Assembly (NCBI GenBank): GCA_014898415.1
Contig: RCTD01000025.1
Coordinates: 558,001 to 622,000, forward strand
Length of the DNA: 64,000 bases
Direction of reading: 5' to 3'
DNA from: Stromatinia cepivora
Taxonomy: Eukaryota; Ascomycota; Leotiomycetes; Helotiales; Sclerotiniaceae
Of the stretch, positions 12,615-23,270 are shown piece after piece. The position numbers were made by a program, and so were the translations under genes. Under the pieces are notes generated by a model, which saw only the letters and a program-made list of their open reading frames with translations, ran no database searches and was not told the DNA's origin. Each line of letters starts with the position of its first letter. The first letter of the stretch is position 1.

Positions 12615-13605
12615 ATGTCTGCTACAAACGGAACAAGTGGAGCTACCAACGGTACCAATGGTACTAAGGAGAAGGTTGATTACACCAAAATCCCCGGTCC
12701 TCTCGGTCTTGAGAGCGCCAGCTTGAAGGGAAAAGTTGCCTTGGTCACCGGTTCAGGTATGAAATCCACCCTCATCTCTTCTAATAAATCCTAACAAAAC
12801 AAACCAGGCCGTGGAATTGGTGCCGAAATGGCCTGTGAGCTCGGTCGTCGCGGCGCAAAAGTAATCGTCAACTACGCCAACTCTGACGCCGCCGCCCAAG
12901 AAGTCGTCTCCACCATCAAGAAAGCCGGCTCCGAAGCCGTCGCTCTTCAAGGAAACGTCTCCATCGTCTCAGACATCATCAATCTCTTCGATCAAGCTAA
13001 GAAACAATGGGGTAAACTCGATATTGTTTGCTCGAATTCTGGTGTCGTTACCTTCGGTCATATTAAAGATGTGACTGAGGAGGAATATGATCGTGTCATG
13101 AATATCAATACTAGAGGTCAATTCTTCGTTGCCAGGGAAGCGTATAAAAATTTGGAAGTTGGAGGCCGCTTGATCATGATGGGTTCGATTACCGGTCAGG
13201 CTAAGGGTGTTCCGGCTCATACTGTATACTCTGGTTCCAAGGGTGCTATTGAAACTTTCGTTCGCTGCATGGCTATTGGTATGTCTATCCTTTTCATCCC
13301 TTCCTATACATAAAACACATAACTAACAAGCGACCCCAGATTTCGGCGACAAGAAAATCACCGTAAACTGCATTGCCCCCGGTGGAATCAGAACAGACAT
13401 GTACCACAAAGTCTGCCGCGAATATATTCCCAACGGCGCCAACCTCGACGACGACGAAGTAGATGAATATGCAGCTACCTGGTCGCCACTCCACAGAGTT
13501 GGTCTTCCAATCGATATTGCTAGAGTCGTCTGTTTCTTGGCCAGTCAGGATGGTGAGTGGGTTAATGGAAAGGTTATTGGGATTGATGGGGCGGCTATGA
13601 TGTAA
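12615..13605 (+). CDS. Tetra-/trihydroxynaphthalene reductase (DHN-melanin SDR)
   Basis: NADPH-dependent short-chain dehydrogenase that reduces 1,3,6,8-tetra- and/or 1,3,8-trihydroxynaphthalene in DHN-melanin synthesis in the cytosol. Exons 12615-12756, 12808-13278 and 13340-13605 give 292 aa. Motifs: VTGSGRGIG cofactor loop (joined across intron 1), [12 protein letters not shown], catalytic Ser in MMGSITG, catalytic YxxxK in VYSGSKGAI, and the family-specific C-terminal half [21 protein letters not shown] then [20 protein letters not shown], ending DGAAMM. The ATG at 12615 sits in a CAAAATG context; an upstream in-frame ATG at 12555 would add 20 residues that look like leader DNA. The N-terminus is extended by a Thr/Asn/Gly-rich stretch. 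No other melanin gene is in the window. Brn1-versus-Brn2 assignment cannot be made by eye. Confidence 0.92.
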
Positions 13606-14639
13606 TGAATCAAGTGGAGGATGAGGTGGATAATAGATCGTTTTGAGGAGTTTTCTTGCGATGGTGTATTGTGGGTTAGAGATAGTTAATGGAATGGAAA
13701 AATACATCGTTTTTTTAATATTGTTACTTGATTGTGTTTTGTAGAATATGAGTTGCGGAGATACTATAGGAGAGTAAGGTGCATCTAGCTGGCCTAGTGG
13801 CCAACTATTGTAGTGCAATAACGATATTTGAATCACTTCAGCCTGTTTGGCAAAGGGATGGAATTTTGCGTTAAAAAAATATAGCAAGGAGCAGTCATAC
13901 AAGAATTTCTCAGGCTTGTCTTCCTACTGTCATCGTGAATAATGTGAGTTAAAATTACTTGGGGCTCAACGACGAAGTTACTTGTATAAGTTCATTTCTT
14001 TAAATCGGTGTCTGGGAGTTCAAGAAAATACACAAAGATATTTCCTCTGCCAGGGGCCATTCTTTATTGACACAACCTATATTATATGTCTCCATCCAAG
14101 AGGATTTTGAAAGGCTTAGGAAGGCTGTCAAGCAAAGGAGGTACGATCAGAATTGATATGGTGTCTGAGTTTCCATTTACAGATTGTACCATATATTCTT
14201 AAAATAATTTTTTGGATTCCACATATATTTTGGTCAATTCTTGGAAAATGACAACATTGTTGGGCAGCTCTCATTCATATTATTCATAATCCAATATACC
14301 ACAGTGGGCCGTGGGGTCCTCCGGCGAGAAGTGACCCATCCTCCAACTGCTAATACATACTTCCTATCAACCTGATGATCAAGAGTATTCTTGGGGCTTT
14401 CAAACAGCAAGAAAGAGTCATGGATAAGCAAGAGTGCTAGTTATATGATTTGCTCATATGGTAATCATCTTACACATGAGTTTCTGATTTTTGTAACTGA
14501 GTGACGCCTTTGTCCGCACTTTCAGCCAAGGAATTGAGGTTATATCGTGTTATATATTTTATGACGGAGTAATACTGAGAGCGTAACGAAAGAGAGTCAT
14601 GGCCAAGACAGCACGCGCCAATTTCCACACACTTTCTCA
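13606..14639. other. Intergenic, no gene seen
   Basis: 3' flanks of two converging genes. A 202-codon minus-strand frame overlaps the last exon and the 3' flank of the THN reductase gene but is antisense to it and carries no motif. Nothing else recognised. Confidence 0.5.
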
Positions 14640-15667
14640 TTACAGAACATCCGGCGGCGGGGTTTCAATCACATCCGATGCATTTCTTCTCCTAGCCCAA
14701 TCCCACAAGACATCAAAGTTTCTACACTTCCGGTCCTCATAGCCCGGTGTAATGTAAGAATATTTAGTCGCATCCCAAATTATCTGAAGGGGTGTTGTAT
14801 CGCTGTTGCATAAGATGACCTGGCGGAGAGCTCGATGCAGTGATCTGAGTTGTAGTTTAGTACCATTTTTGCATATACATATCGTTTTTACCAACCTATA
14901 TGGAATTCTTTATATTCGACCGCGCTTTCTGGAAAGGTTGCGAAATTCTCTGGGTACCAGACTTGATCGCGGAGCGTTTTCTGGAAGAAACATATGATGA
15001 GTCAAGTGTCTTATATCCTTAATGTCTTTTGAGATCGAAGGGCGGACAAGAAATGAATACTTACAAGACAATGAATCTGGTGGAAGACTTCCACCTCAAC
15101 CACAAATCCCCCAGGCTCTTTAGGGTTGGGAAGAGTTTGAAATGGTAATCGATCATGCTCATCTATACCGATGTTGATAATTCCTGCCTCACATACATGA
15201 GCAAGTTTCTTCGATGAAATCACTGTATGTCTAATATCATACAGCTGGTCAAATTGTCCTATGCTCTATTTGATGCTCTGTTCGGTCGACCTTTGAATAT
15301 CGCCGAGGGTTTGAAAGGGGATACAACAATTTCGATGTCCGGTAGATCTCGATATATGTTTGCTTTAGGTCAGACGTCAATTTGTATATTCATCCATGTC
15401 AATTTTCGAACCGAGTGGGAACTTACGGTGGGAAATGCATGCAGACTCCGGCAAGCATTTCGAGACAGAAAAAATACTTATTAGGCCAAACAATATAGAG
15501 TAGCAGAGGGAAAAAAGTCCATGAAGCATCCAAAGAAAACCTAGTCGCAGCTGGATACAGGAGCGACCGTGAATGGAGTCCTTAGTAGGGTGCAAGGTTT
15601 TCGCTGTCGTCGAGAAGAAAAGTCGACTGGCAGGACTGTTCATCCATGGTGTAACAGGTCGGAGCAA
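14640..15667 (-). pseudogene. Broken UstYa-family (DUF3328) oxidase gene
   Basis: UstYa-type proteins are membrane-anchored oxidases that cyclise or otherwise oxidise ribosomal peptides in dikaritin pathways such as ustiloxin. The first copper/metal motif is clear: GGFVVEVEVFHQIHCL ending near 15060. A GT...AG intron leads to KTLRDQVWYPENFATFPES, and a second intron to FHIDHCI, the second HxxHC-type motif. Just after that (about 14830-14836) one base is missing; the next frame carries LRQVILCNSDTTPLQIIWDATKY and then the C-terminus to a stop at 14640. Upstream, a likely Trp codon reads TAG at 15259-15261 and the frame shifts before DQLYDI. A hydrophobic segment FLWMLHGLFSLCYSILFGLISIF at about 15500-15570 may be the N-terminal membrane anchor. 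Family sure; that it is dead is likely but rests on one indel and one stop. Confidence 0.75.
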
Positions 15668-16621
15668 ATTTTTGTTAATTTAATTCAAATTGAAGCGGCA
15701 GGCAAGTTTAAACCTACCCTTCACATGTATTCTCCATTTTCAGAATCGCATCATCATACCTGAGAAATTGATTATGGCGGAATGCCGAGGATCTTGTGAG
15801 CGTTTTTCCACTTGCGCACCGCGCCATGCGATTACATGATCCGCCACTCTCTTGAGATATGTCCAGCGAATCAGTGTATCTACCATACAATGAACACCAA
15901 CTGATGCCATTATCATGGCCATATAGATACCTGCGCCTCCCCACAAATCAATAAATCTCTCGCACCTTCCTTCCATTTGTCCAGTGGGACGTACCTCTTT
16001 CAGTCTTCAAATGGCCTCCAGATTTGTTATCAAATTGGTCAGGATCCTGAAGGCCATCGCGTAATGTGAACTGGGAACATTTGCCATACAGCGATTCACG
16101 CTACAGCTGTGCGTAATACCGTCTTATCTCACTTAACTGAGCTTAACCCTAAACCCATTTAACCCCGATCAACCTCGCCAAAACAGGGATATCAGGAATA
16201 CAAAGCAAAAATTGAGAGCAAGGTTATCCACTTTGACTATTCACCCATTCATTTACTCCGATCAGCCAGGTCATCTTTGTTTAAGTGAGAAACCTCAGAG
16301 ATAAGGCGGTATACGCTCGCACAGGTCAGTATGCATTTGGACAGTTATGCGTCGTATTCTTATGTGCTACAGACGTGATTGGAAACACGCCATCAAATCG
16401 CCACGCGAAAATGCATAAAATGCTCTCCCTTGGAAATTAGCACTGCTGGGTAGCGGAAATGAGCAAATTTTGTTGCATGGAGGTGGCATAGATTTCTTCA
16501 CGGGCAATATTGAACAAGGAATAAGTGTGACGCTCTAGGTGGTAAGTGCAGCTAGAGACTTTATCGATATACCGCAGTTTGCGACATGTTGGTGATAATG
16601 CAACACACATCCTTACCATCC
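15668..16621. other. Gene-poor stretch with an unassigned open frame
   Basis: Minus-strand frames at 15740-15976 (78 codons, hydrophobic centre GIYMAMIMASVGVHCMVDTLI) and 15714-15944 overlap each other. I could not assign either to a family; they could be a 5' exon of the UstYa relic or chance. The remainder to 16621 shows nothing. Confidence 0.4.
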
Positions 16622-17379
16622 TCAAATAACCTTGTAAGGCCTATGCATGACACTCAAAGTCTCCACAAGTTCCGTGTCTAGGGCCTTCCATTCTTCGCTC
16701 TTCTTATCCCCATCTATTATTGGCTTGACTTCTACATCTCTAACGATTTCGAATCCATGCTTTAGATAAAGCGGAACCCCTGTCTGTGAACCTTCAACGT
16801 AGCAATCAAGACCAAGCTCATCGGGTTTCTTGGTTCTCTAGTCTATGACGAGGCTTCCGATCCCTCTTTGACGATGGTCAGGATCAGAGAATACGACCTG
16901 TATAGCTAGAAGCATGTTGTCAGCATTCGAAATCCTTTGCAGTTTCTGAGCGAGAGTAGTCTAAAAACCTGGCACATACCGAGATGAGGTCCTCTCTCTT
17001 CGCCTTTGATAGCTGCCCATTGGGCAAAAACCATTTCGGAGTACTTTCTTTTCTCCCCTTCAGGCAACCACCAAGGATCGATAGCCATTGGCTTTTCATG
17101 CGTCTGGACGATTCTCCAACAACCCCCACCAACTACTTTGCCTCCGAGGTTAGAATCAGCGACCTTCAACCAATGGCTGCAATCATCAACTGAGTGACGG
17201 TACCATTGTCGGGCGATGAGCCCTTTTACCGCATCCAATCGCGCCGTCGGACCATTCCCCAATACAGGATAAAACATACGCGATGACACATTTATCGGAG
17301 AATCGAAAGCATCTGCTTGAACTTTTACCACTTCCGCAAACTCCACGGCAGTTGTAACTTCTTGGATTTGGAGAGACAT
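16622..17379 (-). pseudogene. GNAT-family N-acetyltransferase, copy 1, with a nonsense codon
   Basis: Starts at an ATG at 17379 (MSLQIQEVTTAVEFAEVVKV). It keeps the stretch WYRHSVDDCSHWLKV, GGKVVGGGCWRIV, and PWWLPEGEKRKYSEMVFAQW. A GT...AG intron (about 16972-16912) joins to VVFSDPDHRQRGIGSLVID, which contains the acetyl-CoA loop RQRGIG (Q/RxxGxG/A). Directly after it a TAG at about 16840 stands where the paralogues at 31.6 and 39.4 kb have Trp (AWGTQK, EWATRK). The frame then stays open through PDELGLDCYVEGSQTGVPLY and HGFEIVRDVEVKP to a stop at 16622. A TGG-to-TAG change is what RIP makes. Otherwise intact, so inactivation looks recent. Substrate unknown. Confidence 0.82.
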
Positions 17380-17698
17380 GCTGAAGAATATCATGGAGAT
17401 GATTTTCGACAAGGGAATTAGTGTGCCTGCTTTCTTTCCCACTTTATAGACCTGCTGAATGGTACCCCTGGCCTGAGATTTGTCAGTAAATTGAAAGATA
17501 AGAACCCTTCCCGGGCTTCCCCTCACATATACATGAACCATTCGGATGTGTGTGTATGTGTGTATATTTTGGGCTCTGATAATGCAAAGGAAATATGCTC
17601 AAGTGTGGAGTGCTTTCAATGCAAGAGAATCTATATTCGGCTACACAGTGAGTGGGCCCTGGTCTTTCATTAACCTACCCTATAAATTAATTTTTTTC
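17380..17698. other. Spacer between GNAT relic and transposon nest
   Basis: About 320 bp of unremarkable sequence, with GT-rich runs around 17545-17570; ends at the TA target dinucleotide (17699-17700) of the Tc1/mariner element. Confidence 0.5.
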
Positions 17699-17700
17699 TA

Positions 17701-17735
17701 CAGTACTAGTCAACTTATATTACCCCACAACCTAA
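17701..17735 (+). repeat. Left terminal inverted repeat of the Tc1/mariner element
   Basis: Begins CAGTACTAGTCAACTTATAT and continues TACCCCACAACCT. It pairs with 25085-25119 read in reverse complement, with mismatches in positions 6-12. Preceded by TA. Confidence 0.85.
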
Positions 17736-18078
17736 TTTCAGTTTTTTTATATATTCAATATCTACTTTTCAACTTAATTATAAAATCAATTATTAATTAT
17801 TATAATCTAAAATTTGAATATATTGAAGTTCTATATCTATACTATTCCCCAAAAAAAATTTAAATCCTTATTGCTTTATAATTAATCAATATTTTGTATA
17901 CCAGCCCCTTATTACAATACAAATCTCAATTCTATCAGATATACTTGTTTTTAATTTATCAAATAATTCTTGATCTAATATATCCTAAGTTGCTTGTAAA
18001 TAACTCTTTAATCTCTATTTAGCATATTCCGATTTGTTTTTGTCGATTGTAATATCAGGAAACATTTTATATAATCTC

Positions 18079-18607
18079 TCTTGGAGGAGGTTGATAGGTT
18101 AATAATAATGAATAATATAATAATAATACTATTCACTATTATTATAGTGGAAGACTTAGTTATATAGCTTAAAAGGGTAATCGAATATATAATGGTTGAA
18201 GTCAAAATATAAGTGTATTGAATATTGAATTTATTTTGCTTGTTTTTCAGAAGAATTCTTTGAAGAAAATCTTCTTATTTATAGTATTTGATAAGATTCT
18301 ATGAAATTCTATAATATTCTATGATTATAAATAAGATCGATTTAAATCGAATCTTATAGAATTATTTTATATAATGAAATGAAATAGTAACCAATAATAT
18401 TTAACCTTAGAAATAAGAAAGTTCTATACGCTTCCATCACATTCTATTCCATTATAAATCATTCTAGTATGATATATGATCGAAATTTCATATAATAATA
18501 AAATTTAATAATATTAAATTATATTATTAATATATCACGTGATCATATAACCATCGGTTCGGTTAATATTATTAAGTGATTTAATAAACTTATTAGAAAT
18601 TCTTATA
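18079..18607 (-). repeat. 3' LTR of the copia element
   Basis: 529 bp, collinear with 23271-23799 without gaps and without a difference that I could see. Starts tcttggaggagg and ends aaattcttata on the plus strand. Confidence 0.93.
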
Positions 18608-18616
18608 CACCCCCTT
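18608..18616 (-). other. Polypurine tract of the copia element
   Basis: Sense strand AAGGGGGTG directly upstream of the 3' LTR; the expected plus-strand primer site of a retrotransposon. TG at its end is not present at the outer edge of the 5' LTR. Confidence 0.7.
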
Positions 18617-18644
18617 AATAAGTATATTAAATATTTTAATAATA

Positions 18645-20078
18645 TCAATATAAATTAATCTGTTTTAAAAATTCGATTAATTTAATTCGAGCTAATGGCT
18701 TAGTAAGGCCATCGGCTTTTTGGTCATTAATTGATATATAAATCAGATCTAGATCACCTGAATTTATAATATCTTTAATATAATAAAACCGTATTGCAAT
18801 ATGCTTGCTTCTTTCGTGAAAAATAGGGTTTTTAGCAAGAGCTAATACAGCTTGGTTATCTGTATATAATGGAAATTTATCTTGTTTATATAGATTTAGT
18901 TTTATTAATAGCTTTTTAATATATATAGCCTCTTTAGCTGCTATATTAATAGCTATAAATTCAGCTTCTGAAGTTGATTGGGCTACAATCGATTGTAGTT
19001 TAGATTTCCAGCTAATAGATTCTTCGGCTAATATAAATATGTATCCATTAATTGATTTATATGTATTAATTTCACCCCTATAATCTGAATCACAATAACC
19101 TTTAATATAAAAATTATTATTATTGTGTTTATAATTAACCTTTTTATTAATAGTACCCTTTAAATATCTTAATATTCTTTTAACGGCTTGAATATGTATA
19201 GAGTTAGGATTAAATGAAAAACTAGTTAATCTATTGATATGAAAAGCTATATCTAATCTAATTTCAAGTGACAAATATAATAAAGAACCAATAATTTCTT
19301 GATATAATTTTATATCATTATTATTAGCTTTTTCTTTATTATAATAAAGTTTTATTTTTGGATCCATTGGAGTAGAAACAGGGTGTGATTCTAGTATTCC
19401 AAATCTGGCTAATACCTTTTTGGTATATTCTGATTGATGTAGTTTTAAATTATTTGTATTTCTTTCGATTTGAATGCCTAGATAATCTTTTATAAGCCCT
19501 AAATCTTTTAAATCGAAATGCTTTTTAAGATTATTAATAAATTCATTAATAACCTTTTGATTTGGAACTATAATAGCTATATCATCGATATATATACTGA
19601 GAATAATATTTTTATTTTTATTAATAAAAATACATTCTTCAGTAATTAGATTATAAAAATCTAATTTGTTTAGAACGGTTTTTAAGATATAATACCAAAT
19701 TCGGGCCGATTGTTTTAAACTGTATAATGCTTTATTTAATTTTAAAGCTTTATTATTTAATTCATTAAAACCTTCAGGGGGTTTTAATATTAGAAATGTA
19801 TCGATATCATTTTGAGCAAAGGCTAATACTATATCGATTTTATGAATTAACCAATCATTTTGAAGGGCTAATACGAATAATAATTTCCAGACCATTGATT
19901 TAACCATTGATATATGAGTATCAATATAATCTAGGCTATATAATTGCTCAAAACCTTTAGCAATGAATCTAGCTTTGAATTCAATAAAATCACCTAAATC
20001 TTTTATTTTATAAACCCATCTAGTTTTAAGGGTTTTACTATGATTAGGATTATTAATAATATCCCAGGTTTTATTCAA
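18645..20078 (-). CDS. Copia reverse transcriptase and RNase H frame
   Basis: 477 open codons. The order is the connection motif NKTWDIINNPNHSKTLKTRW, then FKARFIAKGFEQ, FLILKPPEGF, LNKALYSLKQSARIWYY, the catalytic YIDDIAII (the usual YVDD), and HQSEYTKKVLARFGI. The RNase H part follows: GYCDSDYRGE, SISWKSKLQSIVAQSTSEAEF, and DNQAVLALAKNPIFHERSKHI. The first Met is not the true start of pol: just upstream, an expected Trp reads TGA in the same frame (EY*LKVIDYKI). The frame is therefore the intact C-terminal half of a broken polyprotein. Catalytic aspartates are present, so the enzyme itself could fold, but no normal route for its translation is visible. Belongs to the element at 18079-23799. 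Confidence 0.9.
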   Translation of the reverse strand: MNKTWDIINNPNHSKTLKTRWVYKIKDLGDFIEFKARFIAKGFEQLYSLDYIDTHISMVKSMVWKLLFVLALQNDWLIHKIDIVLAFAQNDIDTFLILKPPEGFNELNNKALKLNKALYSLKQSARIWYYILKTVLNKLDFYNLITEECIFINKNKNIILSIYIDDIAIIVPNQKVINEFINNLKKHFDLKDLGLIKDYLGIQIERNTNNLKLHQSEYTKKVLARFGILESHPVSTPMDPKIKLYYNKEKANNNDIKLYQEIIGSLLYLSLEIRLDIAFHINRLTSFSFNPNSIHIQAVKRILRYLKGTINKKVNYKHNNNNFYIKGYCDSDYRGEINTYKSINGYIFILAEESISWKSKLQSIVAQSTSEAEFIAINIAAKEAIYIKKLLIKLNLYKQDKFPLYTDNQAVLALAKNPIFHERSKHIAIRFYYIKDIINSGDLDLIYISINDQKADGLTKPLARIKLIEFLKQINLY

Positions 20079-21560
20079 TTCAAAGGTATTTATTTTATAA
20101 TCTATAACTTTTAATCAATATTCTTTATTCGGTGAACTAATTGCTTTTTTATAGGATTTTGGTTCGATTAATATATGATTAGGTTTTTTAATAATAATTT
20201 TATTATTATTTTTAAATTGAATATCGAAAGTTAATTAAAGGTTTTTCGAATTTTCATCATCGATTTCGAATTGTATTTTTTTATTAATCGAATTAAAATA
20301 CCCAGAAAGAATTAGATTATAATATGATATTCTATTATGATTATATAAAAGTCCTTTATTTTCAGGTTTTAATCTTCTAATTCGTTTAGAAATTCGAATT
20401 TCAGGTTTTTCAAAGATTCCTTCCTCGATTTCATTATTTGAGCATCCTGATTCGATTATTCTTTCTTTGGGAATTGGGTTTTATATTATAATTGAAATTG
20501 AATTTTCTTCTTCTTTATTTATAATATTAATAAATTCGAAATCGGGACTTTCTTCTTCCAAAATATTTAAATCCTGATTTTTATATTTATCGGAATATTT
20601 TAAATTCTTTTGAATATCAATATCCTTAATACTAATTACCTTTTTAATTACAGGAATATATATTAAAAAGTTATTAGAGGATTCAAAACCTATTAATATA
20701 CCTTTTCGAACCCTAAAATCCATTTTCCCTTTTCGAATTTCTTTATTATTTAATATATAAATAAGAGAACCTAATGTTTTTATATATTCCAAATTAGATT
20801 TCTTATTATATATTAATTCGAAAGAAGATGATTTAATAGAACTATTATAAATTCTATTTTTGATATAGATTATAACCTGAATTAAATAAGGCCATAGAAA
20901 AAGAGGAATATCTTTTTCTTTAATTAAATATAATAATCTTTCGATTATATATTTGTTTAATATTTCGGTTATTCCATTTTGGGAATATATATATGGATTT
21001 ATATATTCTGAAATAATCCCATGATTTTTAATGAAAATGGATTATTTATTTGAAAGAAATTCTAAAACATTATCTAACCTTAATATTTTAATATTAGTAT
21101 TAAATTGAGTTTTAATTTGATTATAAAATTCTATTAAAATATTATAAATTTATGATTTAAATTTAATAAAATATACCCAAATAGTTCTAATAGCTTATTC
21201 CATAAAGATTAAAAAGTATTTTTCACCTTTAATCCCTATAATTCGAAAGAGTTTAACAATATTTAGATTGAATTTTTCGAATCTATTCGATATATTAGGA
21301 ATATCAAAGGATTCTCGATTTATTATTTGATGGAATTTGCCGAATTTATATGATTCATATATATTTAAATCAGATATATTATCTTCTGATTTAATATTTA
21401 AGGATTTAATTAAATAATCCTTATTAATATGATCTAATCTTTTATGTATTAGGTTTAAATCGATTTTATTGGTTAATAACTCTGATTTTTCAGATTCAAA
21501 GTTAATGTTTTTGATATATTTAGAATTTATTTTAAAATCTAAATAATAAGCATTATTGAT
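20079..21560 (-). pseudogene. Degenerate copia integrase region
   Basis: Between protease and RT, the minus strand can be read as integrase with interruptions: a zinc-finger-like HKRLDHIN ... then LDNVLEFLSNK, HGIISEYINPYIYSQNGITE (the copia DDE block around the last acidic residue) and SLIYILNNKEIRKGKMDFR. Several in-frame TAA/TAG codons fall where Trp or similar would be expected (for example FLIFME*AIRT). One open part runs 20792-20481 (103 codons). AT content is extreme. Non-functional. Confidence 0.75.
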
Positions 21561-22793
21561 CTAGGGAGCTATAGTTTTAATATTATACCTTTTGTAAATT
21601 AGATTGATTTTATTTCCTGATGGTATAATATGATTAGTCCAGCCCTTAGTAGCTATTTTATTTGAGCTAATTAAGGTTGTAGCTAATTTTGATATATAAT
21701 ATACTCCTTGAATAATGATTTCCGAATTATTATTAATAATAATTGGAATATCACCTACTTCTTCGATTGAAGTATTTTCACTATTGGTTACAGTGATATA
21801 ATGATTTTTCAATGGTTTATAATTAATAAACCATTCCTTATTAAAGCAATAATGTTCTGTAACTCCCGAATCTAATATGAATTTGTATTTCGAAATATTG
21901 ATTGAATTAGCTAATCCAATATTATGATTTATAATCATTAATTGCTTGTTTGAAAGAGGGTTCTTTTTATTCGAATTATTATTCGAATCAGAATTGGATT
22001 GCTTATTATTATTACCCTTATTATTCTTTAATTCAGGGTATTTAATAAAGTATTTAGATTCTAAATGACCCTTCTTCCGGCAATGACTACAATAAGGAGT
22101 TTTATTATTTTTAAAACTAGCCTTATTTGCGTTGAGATCTATATTAGATTTCATTCTAGCCTCTTCGGATATTAATTCAGAAAATAAATTATCTAAATCA
22201 ATATTATTATTATTAGCTAATTCTTTAGCTAATTCTTCGTATTTTCGAGAGGCAAAACCGTCGAATGAACTAGGTAGGCCTCTAAAAAGGAACCATGCAA
22301 TAAAGGCCTTCGGAATTTCGTATTTCATCGATTTTAAATAGTTATATGACGATTGGATAGAATTAGTATATTCATCCATTCCATCAGAACTATTATAATT
22401 AGATTCTATTAATTTATTTAGATATCTCCCCATTAATTCTAAGGATGATTCTCCAAATATTTTATTAATAGATTCCCAAAGAGTTTTAGCCGAATTTTTA
22501 TCTTTAAATCTTTCGACTAATTCGAAGCTAATTATAGATTTAATAGCTCCTAAAGCCCTCTTTTCATTTCGAAGATATTCAGAGGTTCTTTCATTAAATC
22601 TAATAGCTAATTCAGGGCTATAAAATTCTCCTTTTTCATTAATATATAATGATTTATTTGGAGGAGTTTCGGAACCATCGATATAAGGCATAAAACCATT
22701 AATTTCAAGGTATAATTTAGCCTTATTTATCCATTCAATATAATTGGACCTCCCTTTCAAGGGTTCTCCTTTAAAATTTATACCGGAAGCCAT
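21561..22793 (-). CDS. Copia gag with protease start
   Basis: 410 aa from an ATG at 22793 (MASGINFKGEPLKGRSNYIEW). The N-terminal two thirds is a copia Gag: EWINKAKLYLEINGFMPYIDG, ALGAIKSIISFELVERFKD, and AWFLFRGLPSSFDGF. A zinc-knuckle-like block PYCSHCRKKGHLESKYFIK has C-x2-C-x4-H but Tyr where the last Cys should be (CX2CX4HX4C), a change explained by one G-to-A. The protease active site FILDSGVTEHYCFNKEWF follows, with D-S-G intact. The frame stops soon after. Gag is thus nearly intact while downstream pol is not, so selection or recent descent kept the structural part readable. Confidence 0.88.
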   Translation of the reverse strand: MASGINFKGEPLKGRSNYIEWINKAKLYLEINGFMPYIDGSETPPNKSLYINEKGEFYSPELAIRFNERTSEYLRNEKRALGAIKSIISFELVERFKDKNSAKTLWESINKIFGESSLELMGRYLNKLIESNYNSSDGMDEYTNSIQSSYNYLKSMKYEIPKAFIAWFLFRGLPSSFDGFASRKYEELAKELANNNNIDLDNLFSELISEEARMKSNIDLNANKASFKNNKTPYCSHCRKKGHLESKYFIKYPELKNNKGNNNKQSNSDSNNNSNKKNPLSNKQLMIINHNIGLANSINISKYKFILDSGVTEHYCFNKEWFINYKPLKNHYITVTNSENTSIEEVGDIPIIINNNSEIIIQGVYYISKLATTLISSNKIATKGWTNHIIPSGNKINLIYKRYNIKTIAP

Positions 22794-23252
22794 TTTTAAG
22801 CCTTTATATATAAGCTATATGGACTTTTAATCTGATATAAAATTAATACTAATTTTGATGAATTTAGTATTAAAATTTTGAATGGATTTCGATTATGATT
22901 CGAATTGATATCGAAATTAATTCGATTAAAAATTATAAACCAGCCACCTCTTAAATTAGATCTTTATTTTAGGCTGTATAAAATAAAGCCTAATCAAGCT
23001 AGGGCACCTTGGTATGAAGAAATTGATATATCACCCGCTATGGGTAGCGTATAGCTTAAATATATCGTCTAGGGACCTAATTTTATTCGCTCAATTAGGT
23101 TTAGCTTCAGGGACGCAGGCCTCAGGGTTTATTTTCGATGGTATTTCAATATAATATCGATATTATATTGATATAATTATATTCGACGGCTTAATAGCTA
23201 TAATATTATAGCTTTAAATCAAGCCAATACCCTTTTTAAGCTAGTTATTTAA

Positions 23253-23268
23253 CTAGCCGGGCTCATAA
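23253..23268 (-). other. Copia primer-binding site complementary to the initiator-Met tRNA anticodon arm
   Basis: The sense strand two bases inside the 5' LTR reads TTATGAGCCCGGCTAG. Its complement, CTAGCCGGGCTCATAA, contains GGGCTCATAA, the anticodon stem and CAU loop of initiator tRNA-Met. Drosophila copia is known to prime from a 5' half-molecule of this tRNA ending in the anticodon loop, so the site fits half-tRNA priming rather than priming by a tRNA 3' CCA end. Confidence 0.8.
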
Positions 23269-23270
23269 CC

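Noticed and set aside
13294..13902. 202-codon minus-strand frame
   Set aside because: Antisense to the last THN reductase exon and 3' flank; low-complexity peptide, no motif.
15714..15976. Minus-strand frames with a hydrophobic core as a separate membrane protein
   Set aside because: Two frames overlap, neither recognised; could be part of the UstYa relic. Not strong enough to call.
23253..23268. tRNA gene fragment (initiator Met anticodon arm)
   Set aside because: Only the anticodon arm is present, placed exactly at the copia primer site; no cloverleaf around it.
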